From assembly GCA_027484445.1 (NCBI GenBank), contig JAIXSY010000055.1:310001-374000 (forward strand): a DNA stretch of 64,000 nt, written 5' to 3'. The notes beneath the pieces are model-generated. The model had not been told where the DNA came from. It searched no databases and saw nothing but the letters and a program-made list of their open reading frames with translations. Shown here piece by piece: positions 43,210 to 51,824 of this stretch (positions are counted from its first letter, which is position 1; the number at the start of each line of letters is the position of its first letter). The position numbers and the translations under genes were made by a program. The stretch is from Verrucomicrobiaceae bacterium (GTDB lineage: Bacteria; Verrucomicrobiota; Verrucomicrobiia; Verrucomicrobiales; Verrucomicrobiaceae).

Positions 43210-43848
43210 TCAGCGGTGCTCGATCACATCCTTCGCCTCAAAGCGCACTTTGGGCAGCGAGGCATAGCGGTCATCAGCACTGCGATACCCTGCGGGGCAA
43301 AGCACTGCGGCCGTGTGGCCCGTGGCTTCGAGACCGAGAATTTCGTCAAACTTGGCGGGCACAAATCCCTCCATCGGACAGGTGTCCACCTCGAGCAAGG
43401 CAGCCGCCAGCATGAACTGGCCGAGCGCGATGTAGCTCTGCAGCTTGGCCCATGTCTCTAGGCCACCTTTGGATTCCAGTCCGGTGCGGAAACCTGCAAC
43501 CATGTTGCGGAAGCCTGCGAGCGCATCGGCTGTGCCACCGCGCACTTCGACCATGCGGGCGATGTTGGCGTCGATGTAATCTTCACCCAACGCTTTCGGC
43601 ACAGTCATGATGACCAAGTGAGAGCAATCGGCAATTTGACGCTGGTTCCAGGCATGAGGCACCAATTTTTCACGAAGCTCAGGATCTTGAACGATGAGGA
43701 ATTTCCAGGGCTGGAGGCCGAAGCTGGAAGGCGTGAGCACCAAGGATTGCTCCAGCTTTTCCCAGGTCTCCGCAGGAATCTTCTTGGAAGGGTCAAAGGC
43801 TTTGCAGGCGTAGCGCCAGTTCAAGGCAGAAAGAATATCGGGAGTCAT
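43210..43848 (-). CDS. Nitroreductase family NAD(P)H-dependent oxidoreductase
   Basis: A 212-residue FMN enzyme of the nitroreductase superfamily. Start ATG 43848 (MTPDILSALNWRYACKAFDPSKK) is where homology begins; the frame extends to 44088 with non-family sequence. Conserved parts: NWRYACKAFDPSKKIPAE, VLTPSSFGLQPWKFLIV (FMN-phosphate site), IALGQFMLAAALLEVDTCPMEGF and TAAVLCPAGYRS. It ends one base after the convergent adenosyltransferase stop. Likely physiological substrates are quinones or nitro compounds. It starts downstream of the lipoprotein gene on the same strand. Confidence 0.9.
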   Translation of the reverse strand: MTPDILSALNWRYACKAFDPSKKIPAETWEKLEQSLVLTPSSFGLQPWKFLIVQDPELREKLVPHAWNQRQIADCSHLVIMTVPKALGEDYIDANIARMVEVRGGTADALAGFRNMVAGFRTGLESKGGLETWAKLQSYIALGQFMLAAALLEVDTCPMEGFVPAKFDEILGLEATGHTAAVLCPAGYRSADDRYASLPKVRFEAKDVIEHR

Positions 43849-43936
43849 GAGCGTGGAGAGATGAGGTGTGTCTTGGGTTACGATGAGCATCTGCGTGCGG
43901 AGTCTGCTTTCGTCAAGCCGCCCGCAACCTCCAGAC

Positions 43937-44488
43937 TTAGCGTGAGCTGTAGCCATCGACATAACCGCGCTCAAAGCTGCGACGGCTGCGAGGATCGTAG
44001 CGCCCCGTGTGGGCACCGGGATCATTGGCACGTCCGCCGACTCGATCTCGCAGGCCATAGTCATAGCCTTGCTGGTAAGCAGGATCATTCACCGCAGGTG
44101 GTGTGTAGCCCGTGCCGGGATAACCGTTGGGAGGTGTCGGCGCATTTGAGGACCAGCCACCACCACCCGGCATCGGGGCCAGAGGCGGCAGGTATCCCTG
44201 CTCGTAACCTTGCTGATAGGCCGCCTGGGTGGCAGGGGTGTAGCTCTGGTAGTGGCGTTGATAGCTCTTGGGCAGGTTGGCATTTGCATCCGCACGGCCA
44301 TCGGAGATCCCGCGCTCATAGGCCATCTGGTTCTCCTGCTGCGCTTGGTCTCGCGTCTGCGCACGCCATTGCTCACGCTGCTCTGTGTAGGGTGGCGGCG
44401 GCTGCGGCCCGAAGGGGTTGATGGGATTCCCATAGGGATCGACGCAGGACACAAGCAGGGCGGCTGGTAAGAGAATGAGGAAGCGCAT
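43937..44488 (-). CDS. Small lipoprotein with YxxGYxxG repeats
   Basis: A 183-residue protein from the ATG at 44488 with a clear lipoprotein signal (MRFLILLPAALLVSC, lipobox LVSC). After a Pro-rich region (NPFGPQPPPPYTEQ) the sequence has several Tyr-Gly units of the type YQQGYEQGYLPP, YQQGYDYGLRD and FERGYVDGYSSR. Such 'GY..G..D' units are common in surface lipoproteins of unknown role in PVC bacteria. A longer frame to 44566 lacks a leader and is rejected. Confidence 0.75.
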   Translation of the reverse strand: MRFLILLPAALLVSCVDPYGNPINPFGPQPPPPYTEQREQWRAQTRDQAQQENQMAYERGISDGRADANANLPKSYQRHYQSYTPATQAAYQQGYEQGYLPPLAPMPGGGGWSSNAPTPPNGYPGTGYTPPAVNDPAYQQGYDYGLRDRVGGRANDPGAHTGRYDPRSRRSFERGYVDGYSSR

Positions 44489-44597
44489 GTGCGGGCAGGA
44501 AGTGCGCCTGAGTAAACCCGAAACGAGGCGCGATGTCGAAGGCCGAATGTGAAAAGATGCTGGCATGGTGGGTGCCTAGCACGCACTTATCGACACC

Positions 44598-45705
44598 TTA
44601 CTTGGTGCCGATCTGAATCAAACCAGAGTCAATCATAGGTGCCCCGACGGTGCTGGTGGCACGCGGCAGCAGGTGATACCCGGCCGTGCCCAGGCCAGGG
44701 ACGAGGATGCGATACACGGTAGCTGTGCGTGCGGCATCTGAGCCTGACGCGGGCAGTTTGTAGCTGCCGGTAAAGATGCCGGTGGAGGGTGTGAAGCGTG
44801 CGCTGAAACTGTTTGGATTTGTGGCGGAATTCACCGTCATAACTCCGGACTCGACCAACGTGCCGGTGACACTGAAGAGGGTCACGCCGGGAATGCTGTG
44901 CGGCGTGAGGATGTCCCATTTCACATTTTCAGCAGCAGGCGGCACATCTGTCTGGCTAAGCAAGGCGCTGGGTGTTTTTTGATACACCGCACCCGTCACC
45001 GTGAGTTCGTGGTAGCTCCAGCCATCCTGGTAGGAAAGGGTCCGGGCCACGGCACTGCCATTGACGAACCCCGCGAGGTCTGCACAACCCGCGAGAGTGC
45101 TGACCACACCACCCGTGGGGTGATTTTGCGAATCGTGCGCGATTCCGTGACATAGTCCCCATTGGAAAGCAGTTCGATGTCCGTCGGTGCATTCAGGCGG
45201 AGATTGGCCGCACTGCCTTGGGCAAACCCAGCGACACCAGGAGAGCCCAGCACGGTGCCTGCCACGCCGTTTTCGGTCAGGCTGCGAATGCAGTGATTGT
45301 CTCTGTCCACGATCCAGAGACTGCTGCCTCCAGGGGCAGGTGCTGCGGACATCGGATAGGCAAAACGGGCCGTGCCACCTGCCCCATCGGCATAACCAGC
45401 AGCGCCATCGGATGCGCCTGCATAGACTGACGGGTTCCAATATCGTGCCCAGGACAGATCGCTGAGACGGCCATCACAGCGATTGGATCGGGACGTGAAG
45501 ATGAAGTTCAACGGTGCCCAGGTGCTCGGGCTGCGTTTGAAAAGACCCTCGAATCGAAAGTTCATGCCGTCATTGCTGCTCACGCCATAGCCGGTCACGC
45601 TCGTCTTCACGCCCGCCAGCGTGCGAGTTCGTTGTTTTCATCATCATCCATGAGCCAGCGATAGGTGGCAGTAGCGCCTGCTGGCAAAGTCACAGGACAG
45701 GTCAG
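44598..45705 (-). pseudogene. Frameshifted NHL-repeat/Ig-like secreted protein remnant
   Basis: Three leftward frames together encode one broken protein. Frame one (around 45620-45705) reads EIQVPQGRSFTLTCPVTLP and ATYRWLMDDDENNELA, an Ig-like piece. Frame two (44996-45600) continues with TLAGVKTSVTGYGVSSNDG and NHL-type units such as SLWIVDRDNHCIRSLTENGV and LNAPTDIELLSNGDYVTES. At a CACCCCAC run near 45118 the frame changes again to TGGVVSTLAGCADLAGFVNG and proceeds to the end (GLIQIGTK). The broken NHL motif 'IRKITP(G)GVVSTLAG' spans the second shift, which supports one ancestral gene. The N-terminus is missing and replaced by the sigma-factor remnant at 45706. Sequencing error could explain one shift but hardly both. 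Confidence 0.65.
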
Positions 45706-45886
45706 AGTGAAGCTACGTCCCTGCGGCACCTGAATCTCGCGCTTTCAGGCATCGCCGCACAGGCTCCCAGTAGGTCTGGCAGAGGGACTCTAGCGCTGCC
45801 TGCGCACAGGCAGCCTCTTCACCGCGCTGCACCTGCCGCACCCAGGTCCATGCCGTGGCAGGAAAGAGGGCTGGAGATGTCGGCAT
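45706..45886 (-). pseudogene. N-terminal remnant of an ECF-type sigma factor
   Basis: From the ATG at 45886: MPTSPALFPATAWTWVRQVQ, then EEAACAQAALESLCQTYWEPV and RRCLKARD. The layout 'F..T.W..V......G......AL..LC..YW.PV' is the start of the sigma-70-like factors that are numerous in Planctomycetes and Verrucomicrobia. After about 50 residues the homology stops and the DNA continues, in another frame, into the NHL-repeat remnant. No region 2 to 4 of the factor is present, so it cannot work. Confidence 0.55.
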
Positions 45887-45948
45887 AGGCATGAAAAAAC
45901 AAAGAACATCTGCATGTCCGAAAAGATGCAAACCTGCCTCCATGTCTG

Positions 45949-45980
45949 CATGAAAAGAGGGCGGCCTTTCGACCGCCCTC
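45949..45980 (-). terminator. Intrinsic terminator of the eno-ftsB transcript
   Basis: Read leftward: GAGGGCGG, loop TCGAAAGG, CCGCCCTC, then TTTT. The perfect 8-bp GC-rich stem lies 37 bases after the ftsB-like stop codon at 46017 and is placed to end the eno-ftsB transcript. Confidence 0.75.
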
Positions 45981-46016
45981 CGCAATGGCTTTTTGGCAGG
46001 GATGCCTGCTCGTGGA

Positions 46017-46349
46017 TTACTCGATGCGGATTACGTACTCGCCCTTCTTCTGCATGTTCTCGTGATCACGAGCACGCATTTCCAGGTAGGCGGTGTCCGT
46101 TTTGATCCATCCGATCTGACGCTTCAGCTTTTCACAGACGGCGAAGAGCCGCGCCTTTTCCTCATGCAGGCTGTTCAGCTTTTGCTGCTGAGCTTCCTGC
46201 TCTGCTTTCGGCAGTTGGCAGACTTCCCAGACGACAGGTACGAGCAGGAGAATCAGGCAGATTTTGCCAAGATTCACCAGGAGTCCTAGCACTCGATCCA
46301 CAGGCTGCGGTTCGAGGCGGTTTTCGTGGAGGATGGGTCTTGCTTTCAT
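46017..46349 (-). CDS. FtsB/DivIC-type septum formation initiator
   Basis: A 110-residue bitopic protein. A short basic N-terminus is followed by one membrane segment (ICLILLLVPVVWEVCQL, residues about 30-46), a coiled coil (AEQEAQQQKLNSLHEEKARL) and a C-terminal globular tail TDTAYLEMRARDHENMQKKGEYVI, which has the family's 'Y.E..AR......KPGE' form. FtsB/DivIC links divisome proteins at the septum. It directly follows eno, a linkage seen in many proteobacteria, which supports the call. Its transcript ends at the hairpin at 45949. Confidence 0.78.
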   Translation of the reverse strand: MKARPILHENRLEPQPVDRVLGLLVNLGKICLILLLVPVVWEVCQLPKAEQEAQQQKLNSLHEEKARLFAVCEKLKRQIGWIKTDTAYLEMRARDHENMQKKGEYVIRIE

Positions 46350-46382
46350 GGAAAGGCCGCGTCAGCGCGGAGGTGAGGTGGA

Positions 46383-47669
46383 TCAGACCTTCATGCGACC
46401 GCCATAGATGGCGTTGTCACCCAGTTCCTGCTCGATGCGCAGAAGCTGGTTGTACTTCGCGATACGGTCACTGCGGGAAAGAGAGCCGGTCTTGATCTGG
46501 CCGCAGTTCGTGGCGACGGCGAGGTCAGCGATGGTGTAGTCTTCGGTCTCACCGGAACGATGGCTCATGACGGCAGTGTAGCCGTGGCGGTGGGCCAGAT
46601 CGACCGCGTCCAGCGTCTCGGTCAGGGAACCGATCTGGTTCACTTTCACAAGGATGGAGTTGGCGGTCTTGGCGTCGATGCCCTTCTGGAGGAACTTGGT
46701 GTTCGTGACGAAGAGGTCATCTCCCACGAGCTGCGTGGTGGCACCCAGGGTGTCAGTGAGGTGCTTCCAGCCCGTCCAATCGTTCTCGGCGCAGCCGTCT
46801 TCGATGGAGATGATGGGGAACTTCTTCTTCAGCTCAGCGTAGTAGGCCACCAGTTCTTCAGCGGTGCGCTCAGACTTGTCGCTCTTCTTGAAGACGTATT
46901 TGCCCTTGGCCTTGTCGTAGAATTCGGAGGAAGCCACATCCAGAGCGATGAAGATGTCTTCACCCATCTTGTAGCCAGCTTTGTCGATCGCTTGGGCGAT
47001 CACTTCCAGCGCATGGTCAGCGCTTTTCAGGGTAGGAGCAAAGCCGCCCTCATCACCCACGGCGGTGTTCAGACCCAGGTCGTGAAGGATCTTCTTCAGC
47101 GCATGAAACACTTCTGCCCCGTAGCGGAGAGCCTCGGAGAAGCTGGGCGCGCCCTTGGGCATGATCATGAACTCTTGGAAGTCAATCGGAGCATCCGAGT
47201 GGGCTCCACCGTTGATGATGTTCATCATCGGCACAGGCAGGACCTTGGCGTTCGGGCCGCCGATGTATTTGTAAAGAGGCTGACCCAGAGCGGTGGCAGC
47301 CGCTTTGGCAACGGCGAGAGAGGCCCCGAGGATGGCATTCGCCCCCAGCTTGGACTTCGTGGGTGTGCCGTCGATCTCCAGCATCGCCTTATCGATGGCG
47401 ACCTGATCGGCGGCCATGCTGCCGATGATGCAATCAGCGATTTCATTGTTCACGGCATCAACGGCTTTCAGGACGCCCTTGCCCAGGTAACGCTTCTTGT
47501 CGCCATCACGCAGCTCCAGAGCTTCATGTTCGCCGGTGCTGGCGCCACTGGGGACGGCAGCGCGGCCCAGGGCTCCGTTTTCCAGAAGCACGTCCACTTC
47601 GACTGTGGGGTTACCGCGGGAATCGAGCACTTCGCGCCCGATGACTTGTACAATGGTGAGGTCGTCCAT
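46383..47669 (-). CDS. eno: Enolase
   Basis: Glycolytic 2-phosphoglycerate dehydratase. From the ATG at 47669 (MDDLTIVQVIGREVLDSRGNPTVE) it has 428 residues, the usual bacterial length; the frame extends upstream to 47744 without homology. Signatures: DSRGNPTVEVDVLL, VPSGASTGEHEALELRD, LPVPMMNIINGGAHSDAPID, VGDEGGFAPTLKS, FIALDVASSEFYD, SIEDGCAENDWTGW, QLVGDDLFVTN, NSILVKVNQIGSLTETLDAV and VMSHRSGETED. Metal ligands (D, E, D) and catalytic Lys/Glu are present. The ftsB-like gene follows after 33 bases on the same strand. Confidence 0.97.
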   Translation of the reverse strand: MDDLTIVQVIGREVLDSRGNPTVEVDVLLENGALGRAAVPSGASTGEHEALELRDGDKKRYLGKGVLKAVDAVNNEIADCIIGSMAADQVAIDKAMLEIDGTPTKSKLGANAILGASLAVAKAAATALGQPLYKYIGGPNAKVLPVPMMNIINGGAHSDAPIDFQEFMIMPKGAPSFSEALRYGAEVFHALKKILHDLGLNTAVGDEGGFAPTLKSADHALEVIAQAIDKAGYKMGEDIFIALDVASSEFYDKAKGKYVFKKSDKSERTAEELVAYYAELKKKFPIISIEDGCAENDWTGWKHLTDTLGATTQLVGDDLFVTNTKFLQKGIDAKTANSILVKVNQIGSLTETLDAVDLAHRHGYTAVMSHRSGETEDYTIADLAVATNCGQIKTGSLSRSDRIAKYNQLLRIEQELGDNAIYGGRMKV

Positions 47670-47935
47670 GAGAGATGAGTTCAGTATGCTTAACGAAGGT
47701 TTTGTTGGCAAGCAGGCTTCCTGGGGCATTCCCAGGCACCGCAAGCGGCTCTCGGATTACCCAGAATCCGAACCGGCACAAGGGCGAAGGCGCATCGACC
47801 GATCCTTCCCTCGGCTCTGCCCAGGCCCACACAGCCCTGCTTTCGCAACCAATGGCCGCTCGCTGGGTTCTAAAGGCCTGCTCTTCTCGCGTTCTTGCTC
47901 GTTTCCTGTTTCGTTCCATCTTTTTGTCGAAGACC

Positions 47936-48658
47936 ATGATTGTCCGTGCTGCCCTCTCTGCCTCTGCTTTGCTCCTGGGTCTGATCGTCCCGGCTCACAG
48001 TCAGCCCCCAGGCCCACCCAAGCCGCCCGGTGAAGGCCGCTCCGGTGAACCTGGGCGACGCCATGGCGGAGATTGGCGCGGCTTGGGTAGTCCCGGCCTG
48101 GGACGGCCACCGATGCGCTCGGAGGAGTATGAAAAACTGCCCGAAGAGGATCGAAAGCATATCCGCGAAGCTCTGGACCGCGTCTGGTGGCGACCTGAGG
48201 TGATGCAAGCCCGTGAGAGGGCGATGAAAGCACACAGCGAGCTGCGCCAGACCATCCGCCAAGAGTTGGAAAAAACAGACCCGAAAGCAGCCGCCATCTT
48301 GGCCAAGGTCGAGGCCCGTTCGCCGGAAGAAGGAGGCGAAGGTCTCGCGCCCTTGCCTGCGCTTGATTCCGAGGAGTATCCGCGACAAATGCTAGCTCGG
48401 TTTGGCCGCGAAATGATGGCTTTTTCCAAACCCGAACGCCAAGAGGATGCGAAACGCTTTCACGAACGCATTAGCGCCCTGCCGATGCTGCAAGAGGCCG
48501 TCCGGCAAGCTCAATCGGTGCGAGGGGAGGAACGCATCCAAGCCATTCAGCGCCTGCGCGCGCTGTATCGTGAGACGGTGATGCGGGAGTTTCAGGCCCT
48601 GAAAGACCGGCGCCCGCCCCCTCCAGAGGCGGGAAAAGTTCCGCCTACCAACCCCTGA
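47936..48658 (+). CDS. Hypothetical exported protein, proline/arginine-rich
   Basis: About 240 residues from the ATG at 47936, which opens a signal peptide (MIVRAALSASALLLGLIVPAHS). A Pro/Gly-rich stretch (QPPGPPKPPGEGRSGEPG) is followed by a long charged helical region with ERAMKAHSELRQTIRQELEK and SVRGEERIQAIQRLRALYRET. This resembles in style the small periplasmic CpxP/Spy-like helical proteins but no LTxxQ motif is seen, so I make no functional call. It is divergent from eno, with about 265 bases between the two starts. Confidence 0.7.
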   Translation: MIVRAALSASALLLGLIVPAHSQPPGPPKPPGEGRSGEPGRRHGGDWRGLGSPGLGRPPMRSEEYEKLPEEDRKHIREALDRVWWRPEVMQARERAMKAHSELRQTIRQELEKTDPKAAAILAKVEARSPEEGGEGLAPLPALDSEEYPRQMLARFGREMMAFSKPERQEDAKRFHERISALPMLQEAVRQAQSVRGEERIQAIQRLRALYRETVMREFQALKDRRPPPPEAGKVPPTNP

Positions 48659-48691
48659 GTCAGCCCCAGCATCCAGGCGGCGACGGCTAGC

Positions 48692-49933
48692 TTACTGAAC
48701 GGGCTGCTGACTCTGCCACCAAGCCTCAATGCTCGGGATGTCAAAGAGTCGGAAACGCCGCCCCACGCGCTTCTCGAAGCTGGTCTGGGCCTGCTTGGCG
48801 ACATCCAGCGAAGGATCTTCTTTCAAGGCACGCAGCAGCGCTGCTGTCGCGTCGGTGGCCTGACTGCTGCGCAGCAAATAAGCGCAGCGCAGGCGCACCT
48901 CCCAGGGCTTTTGGACATCGCTGAGCAGCTTTGTCATCTGGGCATCGGTCAGATCAGCCTCCGCCTGCACGGTGCCATCGGGGAACAGCTCCTGAAGGGG
49001 CAACTTGTAGCTCGGATCGATGCTCATGTTGATCTCATAGTAGGCCTGCACCCGGCGAAACTCCGCCTCCGCCGCATGGCGGAGATGTGCCAAAGCTGGG
49101 TCGAACATGGAATCGACGACGGCTTGCAGGTCCTTGCGTTGGCCGGTGGCAATCGCCCGGTCCGCGTAGTCCGTCAGCCGATTCCGCTCCTTCAGCAGCA
49201 GCAGCTCACTCGTGGCGGGAGTCACCGTCGGCAGCATCGCCGCGACCTGGGCAGCGTCAGCCGTGCTGGCACGACTGGCGTCAGAGCTTGGGAGAAAGCT
49301 GTTTTGCTTGATGATCAGCGCCATGCGGTCCGCCATTTCCTGGAGACGCGCCTGGGTCTTTTCACGCTCGTCGTGTTGCGCATCGATTTGATTTTGCAGG
49401 GCTGTGATCTGGGTGCGCGCCTCGGCTAGACTTTCTTTTAGCACTTCCGCTTCACGATTCTCAACCGGCGGCGGTGGTTCTGACTTCGCGACGTAAGTCG
49501 GGGCAACCGTGGATGGCATCGTCACTTGCCTAGCATTCACGATCAAAAAGCAGATCACGACCACGAGCCCCTGGATGAAAAGAAAGGGCAGCCATGTGAC
49601 CTGACGCGAGGCCGGCGGAGTCGTAGCCATGACGGGGACAAGGGCTGGCGCAGGGGAAACCGCAGCCGATGGCACAGGCTCGTGAGCAGCGGCATCGGCT
49701 TGGATCGGCTCAGGAGGCACGTCCTCCACGATATACTCATAGTGCACGGTTTTCTCGGGCTGCTCGGGAGGTGTCACGAGCTCTTCCACCGCTGGGTCCA
49801 CGGGTAGCGCGACCTCTTCGTAAGGCGCTGGCACCTCCGCGATCATCGGCAGTTCGGGCTGCACGGGCATGTCGCTGGGCCAGGCAGAGGTGCCATTCGA
49901 CTCAGACGATGGGGGGGGAGATTCAGAACTCAT
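48692..49933 (-). CDS. Hypothetical single-pass membrane protein with coiled coil
   Basis: A 413-residue protein from the ATG at 49933 (MSSESPPPSSESNGTSAWPS). The first ~125 residues are acidic and Pro-rich (disordered, cytoplasmic), then a membrane segment WLPFLFIQGLVVVICFLIVN, then a coiled coil (REAEVLKESLAEARTQITAL, IDAQHDEREKTQARLQEMAD) and a C-terminal domain of short repeats (LRCAYLLRSSQATDATAALL, HEAT-like). It is divergent from the exosortase gene with a 60-base gap and could share its regulation. Function not known. Confidence 0.75.
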   Translation of the reverse strand: MSSESPPPSSESNGTSAWPSDMPVQPELPMIAEVPAPYEEVALPVDPAVEELVTPPEQPEKTVHYEYIVEDVPPEPIQADAAAHEPVPSAAVSPAPALVPVMATTPPASRQVTWLPFLFIQGLVVVICFLIVNARQVTMPSTVAPTYVAKSEPPPPVENREAEVLKESLAEARTQITALQNQIDAQHDEREKTQARLQEMADRMALIIKQNSFLPSSDASRASTADAAQVAAMLPTVTPATSELLLLKERNRLTDYADRAIATGQRKDLQAVVDSMFDPALAHLRHAAEAEFRRVQAYYEINMSIDPSYKLPLQELFPDGTVQAEADLTDAQMTKLLSDVQKPWEVRLRCAYLLRSSQATDATAALLRALKEDPSLDVAKQAQTSFEKRVGRRFRLFDIPSIEAWWQSQQPVQ

Positions 49934-49993
49934 GCAGGATAGAAGCGAAAGCCACTGAATGAACGCGCGCGTTCGAGAAAAATCCACCAGAGG

Positions 49994-51742
49994 ATGTCTT
50001 GTCGCGTGCAGGGGTTGCCTTTAAACATGATGCACTTTCTTTTCATGAGCGTCACCGCCGCAGCCCGTCTCGATTCCTTTTTTGCCTCGACCACGAGGCA
50101 GCGTTGGGCCGCGTTGGGTGTTTCGGCAGTGCTGATGATCGTGCTCCTCGGCCTGTTTCCTTACCAGCACTGGGACTTCATCGAGCGCAGCAGCATCCTC
50201 GGCGGCATCGTGCGCAAGGCACAGCAAGACTCCGAGTGGTGGTTCTGCCTGGTCACGCCCTTCATCGTAGCTTGGCTAGTGTCGCGGATGCGTCCTGCGC
50301 TGACCGCCTTGCCCTTGCAGGGCTCTTGGCTAGGCGCACCGGTGCTGCTGCTGGGCATGGTTTTGTATGGCTTTGGCTACAAAGCAGACACGGCCTATCC
50401 CGGCTACGCGGCAGGGCAGCTCTTGCTGCTGGGACTGATCCTGCAGCTCGGCGGGGTGCCCTGGCTGCGCGCGCTCTTTTTCCCCTGGGCGTTTTTTGTT
50501 TTCACCTGGCCCATGCTACCGCTGGAGTCGCTGATGGCCGTGCCACTGCGCATGTGGACGGCCAAGCTCTCTGCCCTGGTCCTGAACCTCATCGGCGTGC
50601 CGGTCACGCAAGAAGGCACGGGCCTGCACTCAGCGGCTGATGAACTGGCTGGCCGCGAGCAGGGCGCTCTCTTTCAACTGGATGTCGAGGAGCCGTGCAG
50701 TGGCATTCGCTCGCTGTTTTCCCTCATGATGCTGAGCGCTCTCTATGGCTGGATTTCACTCAAAACCTGGCCAGCCCGCAGCATCCTCTTCGCCAGTGCC
50801 ATTCCCCTGGCCATGCTGGGAAATCTCGTGCGCATGGTGCTGCTGGCCCTGGGCTGTCTAACCTTCGGGTCGGATGTCGCCATTGGTCGAAATCTGGATG
50901 GCCATCAGGAGATGAGCTTCTTCCACAGCATGGCAGGCCTTGCCGTCTTTGGCGTGGCCTTGGCAGGCATGTTTGGCATCACGGCCTGGATGGAGCGCAC
51001 GCTGGAGACCCGCGCGATCCCACCGCCCCGCTCCTTGCCCGCAGCGGTGCCGCCCAGACAAGCTCAGATCTGGGTTCATCTCGCCGCCGTGCTCCTCATC
51101 GTGGGCGGTGGGTTGCTCTACTGCGCGCGCATGGATACCGCCTATCACGTGGGACCGCTCGGCCTTCAGTCGAAAATGCCGACCCTGCTCGCAGGCTATG
51201 TCAGCACGGATCAGCCCATGACCGCGCGGGAAAAAGCCACACTCGCCGAGGACGTGCGCATCGACCGGCGCTTTTACACGAAACCCGATCGCGCCATCCT
51301 GGCCTCCATCGTCCTCGGCGGCGCAGAGAAGCGCTCGCTGCACTCACCGGATGTCTGCCTGCCTGCCCAGGGCTGGATGGTCAGCAGCTCGCGCCCCATC
51401 ACGCTCGATCTAGGCGGCGGGCGAAGTGTCGAGGCCACGCTCATGAGCATGTATCGTGACGTGGAAGACGCCCAGGGACGCCGGGCACGCCTGCGCGCCT
51501 TGAATCTCTTTTGGTACGTCGGGTCGGATGGCACCACCAGCGCCAGCTATCAGGAGCATGTCTGGCGCACCTACCGGGATGCCTTTTTGCGCAATCTCAA
51601 CCATCGCTGGTCCCTGCTGACCTTCTTTGTGCCCCTGAAAGCCGAAGCCGCCGGGCTGGAAGATCCCTTTGCGGAAATTCAGGCCCTTCAGGACACCGAG
51701 GCTTTTGTCCGCGAGCTGATGCCTAGCCTCTGGGTGCCCTGA
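49994..51742 (+). CDS. Exosortase fused to an EpsI-like domain
   Basis: A membrane transpeptidase-like enzyme that processes proteins with PEP-CTERM-type C-termini. The first ~330 residues are multi-spanning, with the catalytic triad in EEPCSGIRSLFSLMML (Cys), GNLVRMVLLALG (Arg) and SFFHSMAGLAVF (His). After another membrane segment, residues about 380-582 form an EpsI/DUF3485 domain (RAILASIVLGG, LHSPDVCLPAQGWMV, VEATLMSMYRDVEDA). The start is one of three ATGs (49994, 50027, 50045); the first is given. No gene in this window encodes an obvious PEP-CTERM substrate, so the targets are elsewhere. Confidence 0.9.
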   Translation: MSCRVQGLPLNMMHFLFMSVTAAARLDSFFASTTRQRWAALGVSAVLMIVLLGLFPYQHWDFIERSSILGGIVRKAQQDSEWWFCLVTPFIVAWLVSRMRPALTALPLQGSWLGAPVLLLGMVLYGFGYKADTAYPGYAAGQLLLLGLILQLGGVPWLRALFFPWAFFVFTWPMLPLESLMAVPLRMWTAKLSALVLNLIGVPVTQEGTGLHSAADELAGREQGALFQLDVEEPCSGIRSLFSLMMLSALYGWISLKTWPARSILFASAIPLAMLGNLVRMVLLALGCLTFGSDVAIGRNLDGHQEMSFFHSMAGLAVFGVALAGMFGITAWMERTLETRAIPPPRSLPAAVPPRQAQIWVHLAAVLLIVGGGLLYCARMDTAYHVGPLGLQSKMPTLLAGYVSTDQPMTAREKATLAEDVRIDRRFYTKPDRAILASIVLGGAEKRSLHSPDVCLPAQGWMVSSSRPITLDLGGGRSVEATLMSMYRDVEDAQGRRARLRALNLFWYVGSDGTTSASYQEHVWRTYRDAFLRNLNHRWSLLTFFVPLKAEAAGLEDPFAEIQALQDTEAFVRELMPSLWVP

Positions 51743-51824
51743 GCCACATCGACAGCTCTGCCCTTCGGCACGCATCATCTCTTTGCATCGACCGCAGATC
51801 GCGTGCAAACCTGCGGGCTCACTC

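Noticed and set aside
43849..44088. N-terminal extension of the nitroreductase
   Set aside because: Sequence before the ATG at 43848 does not match the family and overlaps the end of the lipoprotein gene.
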